From: Parabacteroides distasonis ATCC 8503
GTDB lineage: Bacteria; Bacteroidota; Bacteroidia; Bacteroidales; Tannerellaceae
Assembly (NCBI RefSeq): GCF_000012845.1
Contig: NC_009615.1
Span: forward strand, 2,996,501-3,060,500
DNA: 64,000 bases
Reading direction: 5' to 3'
Positions 17,861 to 27,523 of the stretch are shown one piece after another. Position numbers and translations under genes: made by a program. The notes below the pieces were generated by a model that searched no databases, was not told the DNA's origin, and was given only the letters and a program-made list of their open reading frames with translations. Numbering within the stretch: the stretch's first letter is position 1; every line of letters starts with the position of its first letter.

Positions 17861-18811
17861 ATGGATATCGTATTACTAATTGGCGGTTTACTACTAATTT
17901 TAGTCGGGGCTAACGCCTTGACAGATGGTGCCGCCTCGGTAGCCAAACGCTTCAATATTTCCAGCTTAGTAATCGGGCTAACTATTGTGGCGTTTGGGAC
18001 TTCCGCACCGGAATTAACGGTCAGTGTCGTATCCGCCTTGAAAGGAAGCTCGGATATCGCTATTGGTAATGTAGTAGGAAGCAATATATTTAACGCCTTG
18101 ATGATTGTCGGCTGTACGGCCGCTATCGTACCGATCAGCGTCACGAAAGGTACGTTGAGCAAAGAGATCCCTCTTTGCGTGCTTGCCTCAATCGTATTAT
18201 TTATTTGTGCGAATGACGTTTTGATCAACGGCGCATCGCACAATAGTATCAGTAGTAGCGATGGAATGTTACTATTATGCTTCTTCGCCATTTTCCTTGG
18301 CTATACATTCGCGATCGCACATAATAGAGAGGAAAATGGAGAGAGCACGATTAAAATAATGCCCATTTGGAAAGCGAGTTTATTCATCATTGGTGGATTG
18401 GCTGGTTTGATTTACGGAGGACAATTTTTCGTGGATGGAGCTTCTGGTATCGCCCGTGGACTGGGTGTCAGCGAATCTATTATCGGTTTGACTTTAGTGG
18501 CCGGAGGAACCTCTCTTCCTGAGTTAGCGACTTCCGTCGTGGCCGCATTAAAGAAGAACCCGGAGATGGCGATCGGAAATGTTATCGGTTCCAACCTCTT
18601 CAATATATTCTTCGTATTAGGTTGTAGCGCGACAATCACGCCGATGAACATACAAGGCATTACCAATCTGGATTTGGGCGTCATGATCGGTTCATGCGTA
18701 TTGCTTTATATTTTTGGCCTTTTCTTCAAGAAACGGACCATCACTAGGCCGGAGGGAATCCTATTGATCGCTTGTTATATAGCTTATATAACTTATTTGA
18801 TTGTCGGCTGA
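17861..18811 (+). CDS. Calcium/sodium antiporter (CaCA family, YrbG-like)
   Basis: 316 residues, about ten membrane helices as two inverted repeats. Each repeat carries the alpha-motif: GTSAPELTVSV then AIGNVVGSNIFNALMI near residues 47-85, and GGTSLPELATSV then AIGNVIGSNLFNIFFV near 210-250. The acidic Glu in each PEL is the cation ligand. It exchanges Ca2+ or Na+ across the inner membrane. A strong terminator follows directly. Confidence 0.92.
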   Translation: MDIVLLIGGLLLILVGANALTDGAASVAKRFNISSLVIGLTIVAFGTSAPELTVSVVSALKGSSDIAIGNVVGSNIFNALMIVGCTAAIVPISVTKGTLSKEIPLCVLASIVLFICANDVLINGASHNSISSSDGMLLLCFFAIFLGYTFAIAHNREENGESTIKIMPIWKASLFIIGGLAGLIYGGQFFVDGASGIARGLGVSESIIGLTLVAGGTSLPELATSVVAALKKNPEMAIGNVIGSNLFNIFFVLGCSATITPMNIQGITNLDLGVMIGSCVLLYIFGLFFKKRTITRPEGILLIACYIAYITYLIVG

Positions 18812-18821
18812 TAAAGCTTTT

Positions 18822-18862
18822 ATAAAACAAAAGTGTAGCGAAGTGCTACACTTTTGTTTTAT
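18822..18862. terminator. Bidirectional terminator between antiporter and susD
   Basis: A perfect 18-bp stem (18822-18839 with 18845-18862) with a 5-nt loop. An A-run on one side and a T-run on the other let it serve both converging transcripts. Confidence 0.85.
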
Positions 18863-18949
18863 AGCAGAAAGGAAGTGCCGGTACAACGTCCGAACAACGT
18901 CTGAAGTTTCCGGCAAGCTCCTCCCCTACTTTTCAATACTAAACTTAAT

Positions 18950-20776
18950 TTACTCCCAGCCTGGGGTAGTCTGTTTCAAGACAGGACTTGCATTCAACTG
19001 GTTCTGCGGGATCGGGAAATAAGTATATTCCTTATCGGAAGGATCTTTCTCCTTATTCCACCAAGCCTCACCGAACTTACCCCAACGGATCAAGTCCACG
19101 CGACGGCGACGCTCGCCCAAGAACTCGCGTCCCCACTCATCCAAGAATTCCGCATCGGTCAGTTTGGCAGGATTAGCTACATAACTGTACTTGCTCCATT
19201 CCTCGGTGGGATAGTTTCTAATGCGCACATAATCCAGTAATTCAGCGGCTTTCGCCTTATTTCCTTCTCTGTAATAACATTCAGCCAAGGAGTAGTAGAT
19301 CTCGGCCAAACGCATCTCCGGCGTGGATTGAGAACGGAATAACCCGTCGTGATCTGGCAAATAAGGGAATTTGTTGAAACGGATACCGGAATTCTCCTCA
19401 CCGGTCGTAACCTGCGACTTCTTAGCGATCACATCCGCGTCATTGCAAATGAAATAACCACGCTCGGCCACCTCCTTCATGTAAGTGATAAAACGAGCCT
19501 TATAAGCCTCATCGCTCTCACCGTCTTTCTTCTTCAACTCTGCTTGCTCGGAGAAACGACCGACTTGGTCTACGAATACCAAAGGAACACCGGCATATTC
19601 CTCAGAGCCGTTCACGTACTGATCCGTGAAACCATATTGTTTGGACTTGTCGTACTGCATTTGCATGCCTTGCAAGAAGAAGCCCTCATAACCGCCATTT
19701 GCATCGGTGGTATGGAACGGAATCACGCGGTAATCACACTTAGCGTATTTTTCGAACGGATTACCCAACCCGCTGGCGAATTGGTACACGTTTCCTTGGA
19801 AATCGCGGGAAGGTTGCAAGTGAATACCGTTGTTACCTCCTCCATCGCTACCTATCGTCTGAGCTGCGGAATAGTGCATTCCGTCTGCCCACATCGTCTG
19901 TTGCTCCAAACGACCGCGCTCGTGCCAGAACTCAAACAAGTTCTCAGGAGACTGGTAGCCATTGATACCCGAACGGAACGGATCACGGTAATCAGACTGA
20001 TTGATGCTATAGGATCCATACACGCCATTGATGATATCCTGCGCATACTTCTTACAGTCGGCCATACGATCCTCTCCAACCCAAACCTTCGCGTTCAAGT
20101 ACAAGCGAACTAGCAAACCTGCCGCAGGGCCTTGCGTCCAACGACCGATACGTTTCTCCTTAGGTAAGGAAGGAAGCGCATCCTTCAATTCAGACTCGAT
20201 AAAATTGAACACATCCTTAGCCGGGCTTTGCGCAACGATCTCCTCCGCACCCTGCTGCTCAGTAGCGATAGGCACCTCGCGGAAGAAATCCAGCAAGAAC
20301 ATGTAGTACCAAGCCCGCAACACACGTAAATCACTGAAATAAGCGGCTTTCTCCTCATCGGTCACACCGATCGAACTGAAATCTAACGTATTGAAGTCGC
20401 GCAATACGGTATTCACCTGGCTGATACACTGGTACGACTGTACCCACCCTCCATTGATCTGCGCCTGGATATAATTCCATTTGTGCTCATGCAAACGAAT
20501 CCACATACCATCGTCATACCCATGGCGACCCTTTTGCGTCCATACGAAATGATCAGCGGTAAGCTCCTGTAATTTCCAGATGTCACCACGCCATGTCACG
20601 TTATCACTATGTTCAAAGCATCGCACCACGGCCGCCTCTACCGAAGCCTTATCCGTATAATAGTTGTCTTTCGTCAAGTCCGAATATATCGTCTCGGTCA
20701 AGTCCGTGCAAGATGTCATCGCCAACAGCCCCAATGCACCTACCGTACCGCATACTATAGATTTGATTCTTTTCAT
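18950..20776 (-). CDS. SusD/RagB family nutrient-binding outer-membrane lipoprotein
   Basis: 608 residues. Lipoprotein signal with lipobox LAMTSC (Cys at residue 23) precedes the SusD alpha-helical TPR scaffold (LRDFNTLDFSSIG, LRVLRAWYYMFLLDFF, TQGPAAGLLVRLYLNAKVWV). The C-terminal PF07980-type region (PEMRLAEIYYSLAEC, ...RRRRVDLIRWGKF) follows. It captures a glycan or peptide at the surface and passes it to the SusC channel encoded 20 bp upstream. No glycoside hydrolase, sulfatase, peptidase or regulator is adjacent, so the substrate cannot be named. Confidence 0.93.
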   Translation of the reverse strand: MKRIKSIVCGTVGALGLLAMTSCTDLTETIYSDLTKDNYYTDKASVEAAVVRCFEHSDNVTWRGDIWKLQELTADHFVWTQKGRHGYDDGMWIRLHEHKWNYIQAQINGGWVQSYQCISQVNTVLRDFNTLDFSSIGVTDEEKAAYFSDLRVLRAWYYMFLLDFFREVPIATEQQGAEEIVAQSPAKDVFNFIESELKDALPSLPKEKRIGRWTQGPAAGLLVRLYLNAKVWVGEDRMADCKKYAQDIINGVYGSYSINQSDYRDPFRSGINGYQSPENLFEFWHERGRLEQQTMWADGMHYSAAQTIGSDGGGNNGIHLQPSRDFQGNVYQFASGLGNPFEKYAKCDYRVIPFHTTDANGGYEGFFLQGMQMQYDKSKQYGFTDQYVNGSEEYAGVPLVFVDQVGRFSEQAELKKKDGESDEAYKARFITYMKEVAERGYFICNDADVIAKKSQVTTGEENSGIRFNKFPYLPDHDGLFRSQSTPEMRLAEIYYSLAECYYREGNKAKAAELLDYVRIRNYPTEEWSKYSYVANPAKLTDAEFLDEWGREFLGERRRRVDLIRWGKFGEAWWNKEKDPSDKEYTYFPIPQNQLNASPVLKQTTPGWE

Positions 20777-20796
20777 GTCTATTTCTTTGATTAAGA

Positions 20797-23700
20797 TTAA
20801 TAAGTAATTTGTACACCAAACGTCAGGTTACGTGCGGTCGGATATACATCCATGCCACCAATGCCCGGCCACAAACCGGTTGTCGTTACGGTCGTAGGAT
20901 CCACGCCCGAATACTTCGTCAGCGTAAATACGTTCTTCAAGGTTCCATACACACGCAAGCTTGAGATCCATTTCGTATTCAACTTCGGTGTCCATCCCAC
21001 CGTGATGTTATCCAGGCGCAAATAGTTGCCATTCTGCAAGAAGTAGTCGCAAATCACTTTGGGACCCTTAATATGGGCGTTCTCCTCGTAAGCGGAAGAA
21101 AGCTTATTGTCACCCGCAACCACTTGCAAACCGTAATACATTTCATATTGGTTCATCACCTTGTATCCAAAACGTCCGCGGAAGAACAAAGAAAGGTCGA
21201 AATTCTTATACGTGAAGGTATTGCCCCACGACAACTCCCATTTGGGCACACCCGTACCGTCCAGATACACCTTATCTTTCTCATCACCATCCGAGCCGAG
21301 TTTCGTATCTCCGCCGATCTCTCCACCTTTCCAGATCAAGATATTGCCAGCATCATCCACACCTGCGTAGCGGAAGCCATAGAAAGAACCGATAGGCGTG
21401 TCATCCTGCAAGCGCTGGGCTGATCCTGGGTTCCCCGGAGATGGGAAACCTTCGCCCTCGATAAAACCTAACTGATATTTTTCATTCGAGAATGATTTCA
21501 GTTTTGAGGTCGTATAAGACAACATCACGTTCGTGGAATAAGAGAAATCCTCTGTCCGCACGGCATCCCAATTCGCCTGGAACTCGAAGCCCTTGGAGGT
21601 AGTTGTTCCCACGTTGGCCACGATAGACTCGTGCAAATAAGGAGGCAGGGGCACCTTGTAATCACCGATCACGTCTTTACCGTCGCGGATAAAGAAGTCC
21701 AAGCTACCAGACAAGCGAGATTCGAACAAGGTATAGTCGATACCCAAGTTGTAAGAGATCTGCTTCTCCCAAGCCAAGTCATAGTTCGGGTTATTGCCCG
21801 GTCCATACCCCTGCAACCAGCCGAACTGATCGCTATAGTACTCTCCATATCCGGAGTACTTGGCCAATGAGATATAGCGGTCGAAACCGGAACGCCCGGT
21901 CACACCGTAAGAGAAGCGAAGCTTCAAGTCGTCTACCATTCCACTATTCTCGAACACGGGCAGCTTGGACATGCGCCATGCGGCGGAAGCCGCCGGGAAA
22001 GTACCCCACTTATGATCCACGCCAAACTTGGAATTACCCTCATGGCGCAATGATCCCGTGAACAAGAAAATGTCGTTCCAGTTATAATTGATACGGCCCA
22101 AGAAAGCGATGGTCTTCTCCTGCGTCTTTTGCGATTCCATGCCAAGACGACCGCTTACCTTCTCATAATCGCCACCTTGCAAATAATTAGTCATGAACGC
22201 ATCTGAGGGAAAGTTACGGTTGTTGGCCATCAATTTCTCGTAATTAAACTCTTGGTAAGAGTAACCGGCCATGATCTTGAAGTCGTGCACCTCGTTGATC
22301 TTAAAGTTGTAGTTACCCAACCACTCCAACGTCCAGTCCGTCCAGTTCTCTTGCGTGATCTTCGCCCAGCCATTGTATCCGCCATCGATACACTCGCGGA
22401 ATGTCTTGAACTTATAGTCTTGCTCTTTCTTGCTATGCCCTTGGCGACCGAGTTTCAGCTCCGTGCTCAAGTTATCCAAGATATTCAACTTCGCGTTCAA
22501 GTCGATGATCGAGTATTCCTGCAAAGCTCCGCGGTCACGCTCGGTCAAGTTCTTCACCGGATTATAAGAATAACTGTTGCCCTTGAAAGCGTCCATCTCG
22601 TCTACGCTATAGGTAGGATTCAACTGGACCGCCTGCTTGAAAGAGCCATAATCCGTATAATCCTCATCGGCCACACGGTACGAGAAGTTACCGCCTACTT
22701 CCAGCAAGCCTTCCAACGTAGTCTGTTTGAAACTACCGCGCAAGCCATATTCCTTACGATTAGAAGCGATATCGAGTCCCCCTTTCTGACGATAGTTGGC
22801 AGAAACACGGAAGATCGTGCTCTCGCTACCTCCGGATAAAGAGATATTATGGTTATGTCCGAAGTTATCCTTGTTCAGCACCTCATCGTACCAATTCGTA
22901 CGATACCCATAATCCTTCGCACCGGTCACCTTCTCCAAATACTCATCCGCATCCAAGATATCCGGCCGACTTGCCACGAAATCATGCTCTACGTATCCAT
23001 CATACGTGATAGTAGTCTTACCTGCCTTACCCTGTTTAGTGGTCACCAAGATAACACCATTGGCACCGCGAGAACCATAGATGGCAGCGGCAGAACCATC
23101 TTTCAATACCGTGATCGACTCGATATCTGCCTGTGCGATGTTACGAAGGTCGCCACCGGGCATACCGTCAATTACGACTAACGGGCTATTACCCGCTTTC
23201 AAGGAAGAAGCACCGCGCACTTGGATACTAGAGCTGGAGTTCGGGTCGGCAGCGGCCGCACTGTTTACCGATACACCGGCCACCTTACCATCGATCATCT
23301 GCATCGCATCATTCACGGCACCCGCCAAGAAATCCTTGCTTTTCACACTGGTCACAGCAGTAGTCAAGTCCTTTTTCACGGACGAGCCATAACCGACAAC
23401 CACAACCTCATCCAAAGTTTCGGAATCTTCCTCTAGCGTTATATTGAAAGAAGACTTACTTCCTACCGGAATCTCTTGCGTCTTGAAACCAATATAAGAG
23501 ATTTGCAGGATAGCAGCACTAGGTACATTCTCGATCTTGAAAGCACCATCAAAGTCGGTAATGCTACCCACGTTCGCCCCCTTCACAACTACGTTAGCGC
23601 CAATAATCGGCTCACCAGACTTGTCGGCGACTACTCCGGAAACACTTTTACTCTGCTGAGCGACATTCACTACCGGCAACACATTAGTCTCGTTTGCTCC

Positions 23701-23802
23701 CATAGCCGCCAAATCTGTCGTAGAGAACGCGGACACCAGCAAACTAAGTGCAGAAAATCTCGCTATATTCCTTAAAGAAAATAGTTTAGATATTTTATTC
23801 AT
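20797..23802 (-). CDS. SusC/RagA family TonB-dependent outer-membrane transporter
   Basis: 1001 residues. Signal peptide (~1-33), then a carboxypeptidase-regulatory-like domain (~53-125; VSGVVADKSGEPIIGANVVV). The SusC motif DEVVVVGYGSSVKKDLTTAV starts the plug (~130-250; LVVIDGMPGGDLRNI), followed by a 22-strand barrel ending GVQITY. There is no N-terminal anti-sigma-binding extension (STN), so ECF/anti-sigma control is not expected. It forms the pump with the downstream SusD. The upstream region is unusually long and structured. Confidence 0.94.
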   Translation of the reverse strand: MNKISKLFSLRNIARFSALSLLVSAFSTTDLAAMGANETNVLPVVNVAQQSKSVSGVVADKSGEPIIGANVVVKGANVGSITDFDGAFKIENVPSAAILQISYIGFKTQEIPVGSKSSFNITLEEDSETLDEVVVVGYGSSVKKDLTTAVTSVKSKDFLAGAVNDAMQMIDGKVAGVSVNSAAAADPNSSSSIQVRGASSLKAGNSPLVVIDGMPGGDLRNIAQADIESITVLKDGSAAAIYGSRGANGVILVTTKQGKAGKTTITYDGYVEHDFVASRPDILDADEYLEKVTGAKDYGYRTNWYDEVLNKDNFGHNHNISLSGGSESTIFRVSANYRQKGGLDIASNRKEYGLRGSFKQTTLEGLLEVGGNFSYRVADEDYTDYGSFKQAVQLNPTYSVDEMDAFKGNSYSYNPVKNLTERDRGALQEYSIIDLNAKLNILDNLSTELKLGRQGHSKKEQDYKFKTFRECIDGGYNGWAKITQENWTDWTLEWLGNYNFKINEVHDFKIMAGYSYQEFNYEKLMANNRNFPSDAFMTNYLQGGDYEKVSGRLGMESQKTQEKTIAFLGRINYNWNDIFLFTGSLRHEGNSKFGVDHKWGTFPAASAAWRMSKLPVFENSGMVDDLKLRFSYGVTGRSGFDRYISLAKYSGYGEYYSDQFGWLQGYGPGNNPNYDLAWEKQISYNLGIDYTLFESRLSGSLDFFIRDGKDVIGDYKVPLPPYLHESIVANVGTTTSKGFEFQANWDAVRTEDFSYSTNVMLSYTTSKLKSFSNEKYQLGFIEGEGFPSPGNPGSAQRLQDDTPIGSFYGFRYAGVDDAGNILIWKGGEIGGDTKLGSDGDEKDKVYLDGTGVPKWELSWGNTFTYKNFDLSLFFRGRFGYKVMNQYEMYYGLQVVAGDNKLSSAYEENAHIKGPKVICDYFLQNGNYLRLDNITVGWTPKLNTKWISSLRVYGTLKNVFTLTKYSGVDPTTVTTTGLWPGIGGMDVYPTARNLTFGVQITY

Positions 23803-24451
23803 ATTGATAATAATAGTTTGTTGAATTAATTATTCACGAAATAAGGTTACACATTTCACAGGTATTAATCACATTCTTGTCTGATTCTTCATAGGCATAC
23901 ATTTAAATTAACATTAATCTCATTGATAAAAACACTATACATTAATAAATATGTATTAGGAAGGCAAGTTCCCGTGGAACTATAGAAGTTGAAAGTAATA
24001 GGAGTAAGTAAAATCCTTTATAAGAAACGTAATGCGGCTTAATAACGCTCTACTCCTGTATGAATTCTTACTTGGTAGCGTATAGATTCTTGTTCGCATG
24101 CCGTATAATTCCATAAACCACGGCGTGGTCTGTACAGATCACATCATGGAATATACAGATCGCGACTTGGTTTGTACATCCCACGGCGATCATTAAGGAA
24201 TAGATCAAGTGACAAGTAGGTTTGTATATAGCGAAAAAAATGTTTATTACTGGATGATATGAACAATTATACCTAAAGCTATTGGGTAACCTATATCAAG
24301 CAAGAGAGGCTCGACCTAAACAGGATGGAGGAATAGTCGGAGTAAATAATTTGATGTATTTGTCCTAAGTCATGTATAATGTTTAAAAAAATAATATTAC
24401 ATTTGTATCGTAATCGGTTGGCATATGAGTGTGTGTGCGTAAACGATAAAC
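23803..24451. promoter_or_regulatory. Long structured leader region of susC with a distal inverted repeat
   Basis: No gene in this region. A 19-bp sequence at 23967-23985 (AGTTCCCGTGGAACTATAG) recurs in inverted orientation at 24458-24476, bracketing ~470 bp. Inside are several short dyads around 24110-24200 (ACCACGGCGTGGT, repeated ACAGATC.) and possible rightward -7 boxes (TAGGTTTG near 24211, TACATTTG near 24402). No clear leftward promoter for susC is visible. The bracketed layout is what an invertible control region would look like, but it is unproven. Confidence 0.4.
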
Positions 24452-24484
24452 GTTTACTATAGTTCCACGGGAACTATAGTAAAC
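24452..24484 (-). terminator. Hairpin after spoT
   Basis: A perfect 15-bp stem (24452-24466 with 24470-24484) and 3-nt loop, 23 bp past the spoT stop. It has no long T-run, so it is a terminator or 3'-stabilising hairpin. Its core is repeated in inverted orientation at 23967-23985. Confidence 0.55.
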
Positions 24485-24507
24485 AATGCTCCCTACTTAT
24501 CCTACAC

Positions 24508-26793
24508 TTAATCCGCTACACGTCCGACAGATTTAATATTCTGTATCTTCGACAAAGTCACGCACATTTTCTGGATATCTTCTACGTCATGAACTTTCAT
24601 CTTTATCTTACCTTCGAACACGCCGTCTTTCGCCTCGATCAGCAAGCGCATGATGTTCACGTTGAAATCCTCGGAAATCGTTTTCGTGATCGTATTCAAT
24701 ACGCCTATCGAGTCTATACCTTTCACCTCTAGCGTGGCCTCAAAAGAAGCGTTCATATGGCTGCTCCAAACCGTATTCAAGATACGTTCGCCAAAGCTAC
24801 TTTTCAAGCGCATGGCGATCGGGCAGGAACGTTTATGAACTACTACATTTCCATCATCATTGATAAAACCTAAAGAGTCATCTCCCGGAATCGGCTTACA
24901 ACATTCGGCAATTACATAATTACGCTCAAAAGCCTCCTCTTTCAATAAATAAGGCTTTTTCTTATCATATTTAGGCTTCTCTTTCTTGGCTTCCTCCTCT
25001 TCGGGTTGTTTCACCTTCTTGGAAGCGACACCCAACGCCTGTTTCACATACTTAAACAAGACATTATCCGTCTTCTCCTTCAACAGCTTCTTTAAATTCT
25101 CGGGCAAAACCACATCCCCCTTCTCTACCGCATAAAAGAATTCCTCGCGTTTCGAGAATCCAAAGTACATGCCTAATTTATCCAGATTGGATGTACTCGC
25201 CTCAAGCTCCGAACGCTTGAAGGCATCAAGAACTTTTATCTCTCCATACTTAGCGACCTCTTTACGGACACGCTTTAATACGGCATCAATCTTCGCACGA
25301 GCCTTAGCGGTAGTCACGAAGTTCAACCACTCCGGTTGCGGCTCCTGAGAACGGGAAGTCAAGACCTCCACCTGATCTCCACTGGACAGCGGATGACTCA
25401 ATGGCACCAAACGATGGTTTACCTTAGCGCCAATACATTTATTACCGATATCGGAGTGAAGCGCATAAGCGAAATCCAAGGCGGTAGCCCCTTGGGGCAA
25501 TGTCTTTATATCTCCTTTCGGAGTGAAAACAAATATCTCGGAAGTAAATAAGTTCAGTTTGATCGTATCCAAGAAATCCAGCGCATTCGGGTCCGGACTC
25601 TCCAAGATCTCGGTAATGGTTTGTATCCATTTATCCAATTCCGTATCCTCCTCCACGTTGGATTCCTTGTATTTCCAATGGGCAGCGAAGCCTTTCTCTG
25701 CGATATCATCCATACGGCGGCTACGGATCTGGATCTCTACCCATTGTCCATCCGGTCCCATAACGGTCAGATGAAGCGCTTGATAACCGTTCGCTTTCGG
25801 ACGGCTCACCCAATCACGGATACGGTCGGGACGAATCCGGTAAATATCCGTAATAGCCGAGTAGATATCCCAACATTGGTTTTTCTCGTCCACACCGGGA
25901 AGCGGGTCAAAAATAATGCGGACCGCATAAATATCATAAATATCCTCGAAAGCGACACCCTTGCTTTCCATCTTATTCCAAATGGAATAGACCGATTTCA
26001 CACGGGCACGCATCTCATACTGAAGTCCCATCGATTTCAGCTTCTCGTCCACAGGGGCGGCGAAACGCTCGAATAATTTATTACGGCTCTCTTCTGTCGC
26101 TTTCAACTTAGCGCTGATGAAGTCATATTCTTGCGGATGCTCATATTTAAAACTCAAATCCTCCAGTTCCGTCTTGATCGAGAAGAGACCCAGACGATGC
26201 GCCAGAGGAGCATACAGATAAAGAGTCTCACCCGCGATCTTAAATTGCTTGGCGGGAAGCATGGAACCCAAAGTCCTCATATTATGAAGACGGTCTGCGA
26301 TCTTGATTAGAATCACCCGTATATCGTCACTCATAGTCAGCAGCAACTTACGGAAGTTCTCGGCTTGAGCCGAGGCCTGTTCCCCAAAAATGCCACCGGA
26401 TATCTTCGTCAAGCCATCCACGATCTGGGCGATCTTGTCTCCGAACATATCCCGGATATCCTCCACCGTATACTCGGTATCTTCCACGACATCATGCAAT
26501 AACGCAGAGCAAATAGAGGTAGAGCCCAAACCCATCTCCCGGCATACGATACGAGCCACGGCGATAGGATGCATTATATAAGGTTCGCCGGAACGCCGTT
26601 TCACTCCGGCGTGCGCTTGATTGGCGAAATTAAAAGCTTTCGTGATTCGTTCGACCTTACGGCGGTGGTTTGACTTCAAATAATCGTTCAACAACGCATT
26701 GAACCCATCTTGTATCATCTGTTCGTCCGCAGAGAGAACGGACGCAGCCTCGCCCGTTTCTTTTATATCTTTTGTGTCCTTTGTATCGTCCAT
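24508..26793 (-). CDS. spoT: RelA/SpoT family (p)ppGpp synthetase/hydrolase
   Basis: 761 residues from MDDTKDTKDIKE; a longer frame to 26865 adds an unlikely 24 residues. It makes and degrades the stringent-response alarmone. Order: HD hydrolase domain (~30-180, with HDVVEDTEYTVEDI and IKIADRLHNMRTLG), synthetase (~230-350, GYQALHLTVMGPDGQWVEIQ), TGS (~390-455, FTPKGDIKTLPQGATALDFA), a Cys-rich region (IAECCKPIPGDDSLGF) and a C-terminal ACT domain. Both active sites look intact, so it should be bifunctional. It stands alone with its own hairpin. Confidence 0.95.
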   Translation of the reverse strand: MDDTKDTKDIKETGEAASVLSADEQMIQDGFNALLNDYLKSNHRRKVERITKAFNFANQAHAGVKRRSGEPYIMHPIAVARIVCREMGLGSTSICSALLHDVVEDTEYTVEDIRDMFGDKIAQIVDGLTKISGGIFGEQASAQAENFRKLLLTMSDDIRVILIKIADRLHNMRTLGSMLPAKQFKIAGETLYLYAPLAHRLGLFSIKTELEDLSFKYEHPQEYDFISAKLKATEESRNKLFERFAAPVDEKLKSMGLQYEMRARVKSVYSIWNKMESKGVAFEDIYDIYAVRIIFDPLPGVDEKNQCWDIYSAITDIYRIRPDRIRDWVSRPKANGYQALHLTVMGPDGQWVEIQIRSRRMDDIAEKGFAAHWKYKESNVEEDTELDKWIQTITEILESPDPNALDFLDTIKLNLFTSEIFVFTPKGDIKTLPQGATALDFAYALHSDIGNKCIGAKVNHRLVPLSHPLSSGDQVEVLTSRSQEPQPEWLNFVTTAKARAKIDAVLKRVRKEVAKYGEIKVLDAFKRSELEASTSNLDKLGMYFGFSKREEFFYAVEKGDVVLPENLKKLLKEKTDNVLFKYVKQALGVASKKVKQPEEEEAKKEKPKYDKKKPYLLKEEAFERNYVIAECCKPIPGDDSLGFINDDGNVVVHKRSCPIAMRLKSSFGERILNTVWSSHMNASFEATLEVKGIDSIGVLNTITKTISEDFNVNIMRLLIEAKDGVFEGKIKMKVHDVEDIQKMCVTLSKIQNIKSVGRVAD

Positions 26794-26890
26794 GGTTTTA
26801 CACCTCCCATTTTTATACTGTATAGCCACAAATATATACAAATATTTGGAAGGAAACCCTAACAAAAGACAAAAATAGAATATCTACTGC

Positions 26891-27361
26891 TTAAATATGG
26901 ATCCCATAGTCGTGTTTAACCTCGTCCATGACAAAAGTACTTCTCAACGAGCCCAAACTATCGATCGTTCCTAACACATTTAAAATAAACTCTTGATAAT
27001 ATTTCATATTGGGAGCGTGTATCTTCAATAAGTAATCATAATCGCCTGAAATATTATAGCACTCCGTTACCTCGGGGATTTCTTGAATAATCCGGGTAAA
27101 CTCAAAAGCTATATCCTTATTCAGCCGAACCAATTTCACGCTACAAAAGACAACAAAGCCTTGATTCAGTTTCTCCGCATCTAGTACCGCTATATACTTC
27201 TTTATATATCCACTATTCTCAAGACGTTTTAAACGCTCGAACACCGGGGTTGACGAGAGACTGACCCTTGCCGCCAACTCTTTCGTAGTCAACCGGGCAT
27301 TATCTTGTAACGTTCGGAGGATTTGCAGATCCACCTTGTCTAACTTATCTGAAACATTCAT
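26891..27361 (-). CDS. Lrp/AsnC family transcriptional regulator
   Basis: 156 residues. N-terminal winged HTH (VDLQILRTLQDNARLTTKEL, VSLSSTPVFERLKRL) and C-terminal RAM ligand-binding domain (VPEV-type TECYNISGDYDYLLKIHAP). Such proteins sense amino acids. It is divergent from metY (163 bp between starts), so direct control of that sulfur amino acid gene is plausible but inferred. Confidence 0.92.
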   Translation of the reverse strand: MNVSDKLDKVDLQILRTLQDNARLTTKELAARVSLSSTPVFERLKRLENSGYIKKYIAVLDAEKLNQGFVVFCSVKLVRLNKDIAFEFTRIIQEIPEVTECYNISGDYDYLLKIHAPNMKYYQEFILNVLGTIDSLGSLRSTFVMDEVKHDYGIHI

Positions 27362-27464
27362 AAGAAAAAAATTCTATCGGATTGATTCCCCAGCGTCCTT
27401 CGCCGAAGATGTATTCTATTTATAGCCCTAAAAATAGTATTATTTTCTATATTCTCAACGAATC

Positions 27465-27495
27465 TTGTCCAAAAAGCACACACATCATACATTTG
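27465..27495 (+). promoter_or_regulatory. metY promoter
   Basis: TTG at 27465-27467 and TACATTTG at 27488-27495, 23 bp apart start to start. Located 28 bp upstream of the metY ATG, in the divergent region shared with the Lrp-type regulator. Confidence 0.6.
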
Positions 27496-27523
27496 CCAAC
27501 AGAATAAGAACTAAATAAACAAG

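Noticed and set aside
18950..23802. Polysaccharide-utilisation locus with a nameable substrate
   Set aside because: Only susC and susD are present; no carbohydrate-active enzyme, peptidase, sulfatase or regulator is adjacent, so any substrate would be a guess.
24452..24484. Possible parS site (GTTCC.ACG.GGAAC) near the spoT end
   Set aside because: The centre is one base short of the CACGTG core needed for parS, and the structure is better explained as a hairpin behind spoT.
26794..26865. Longer start for spoT (MLGFPSKYLYIF...)
   Set aside because: The extra residues are hydrophobic and unlike RelA/SpoT N-termini; MDDTKDTKD fits the family better.
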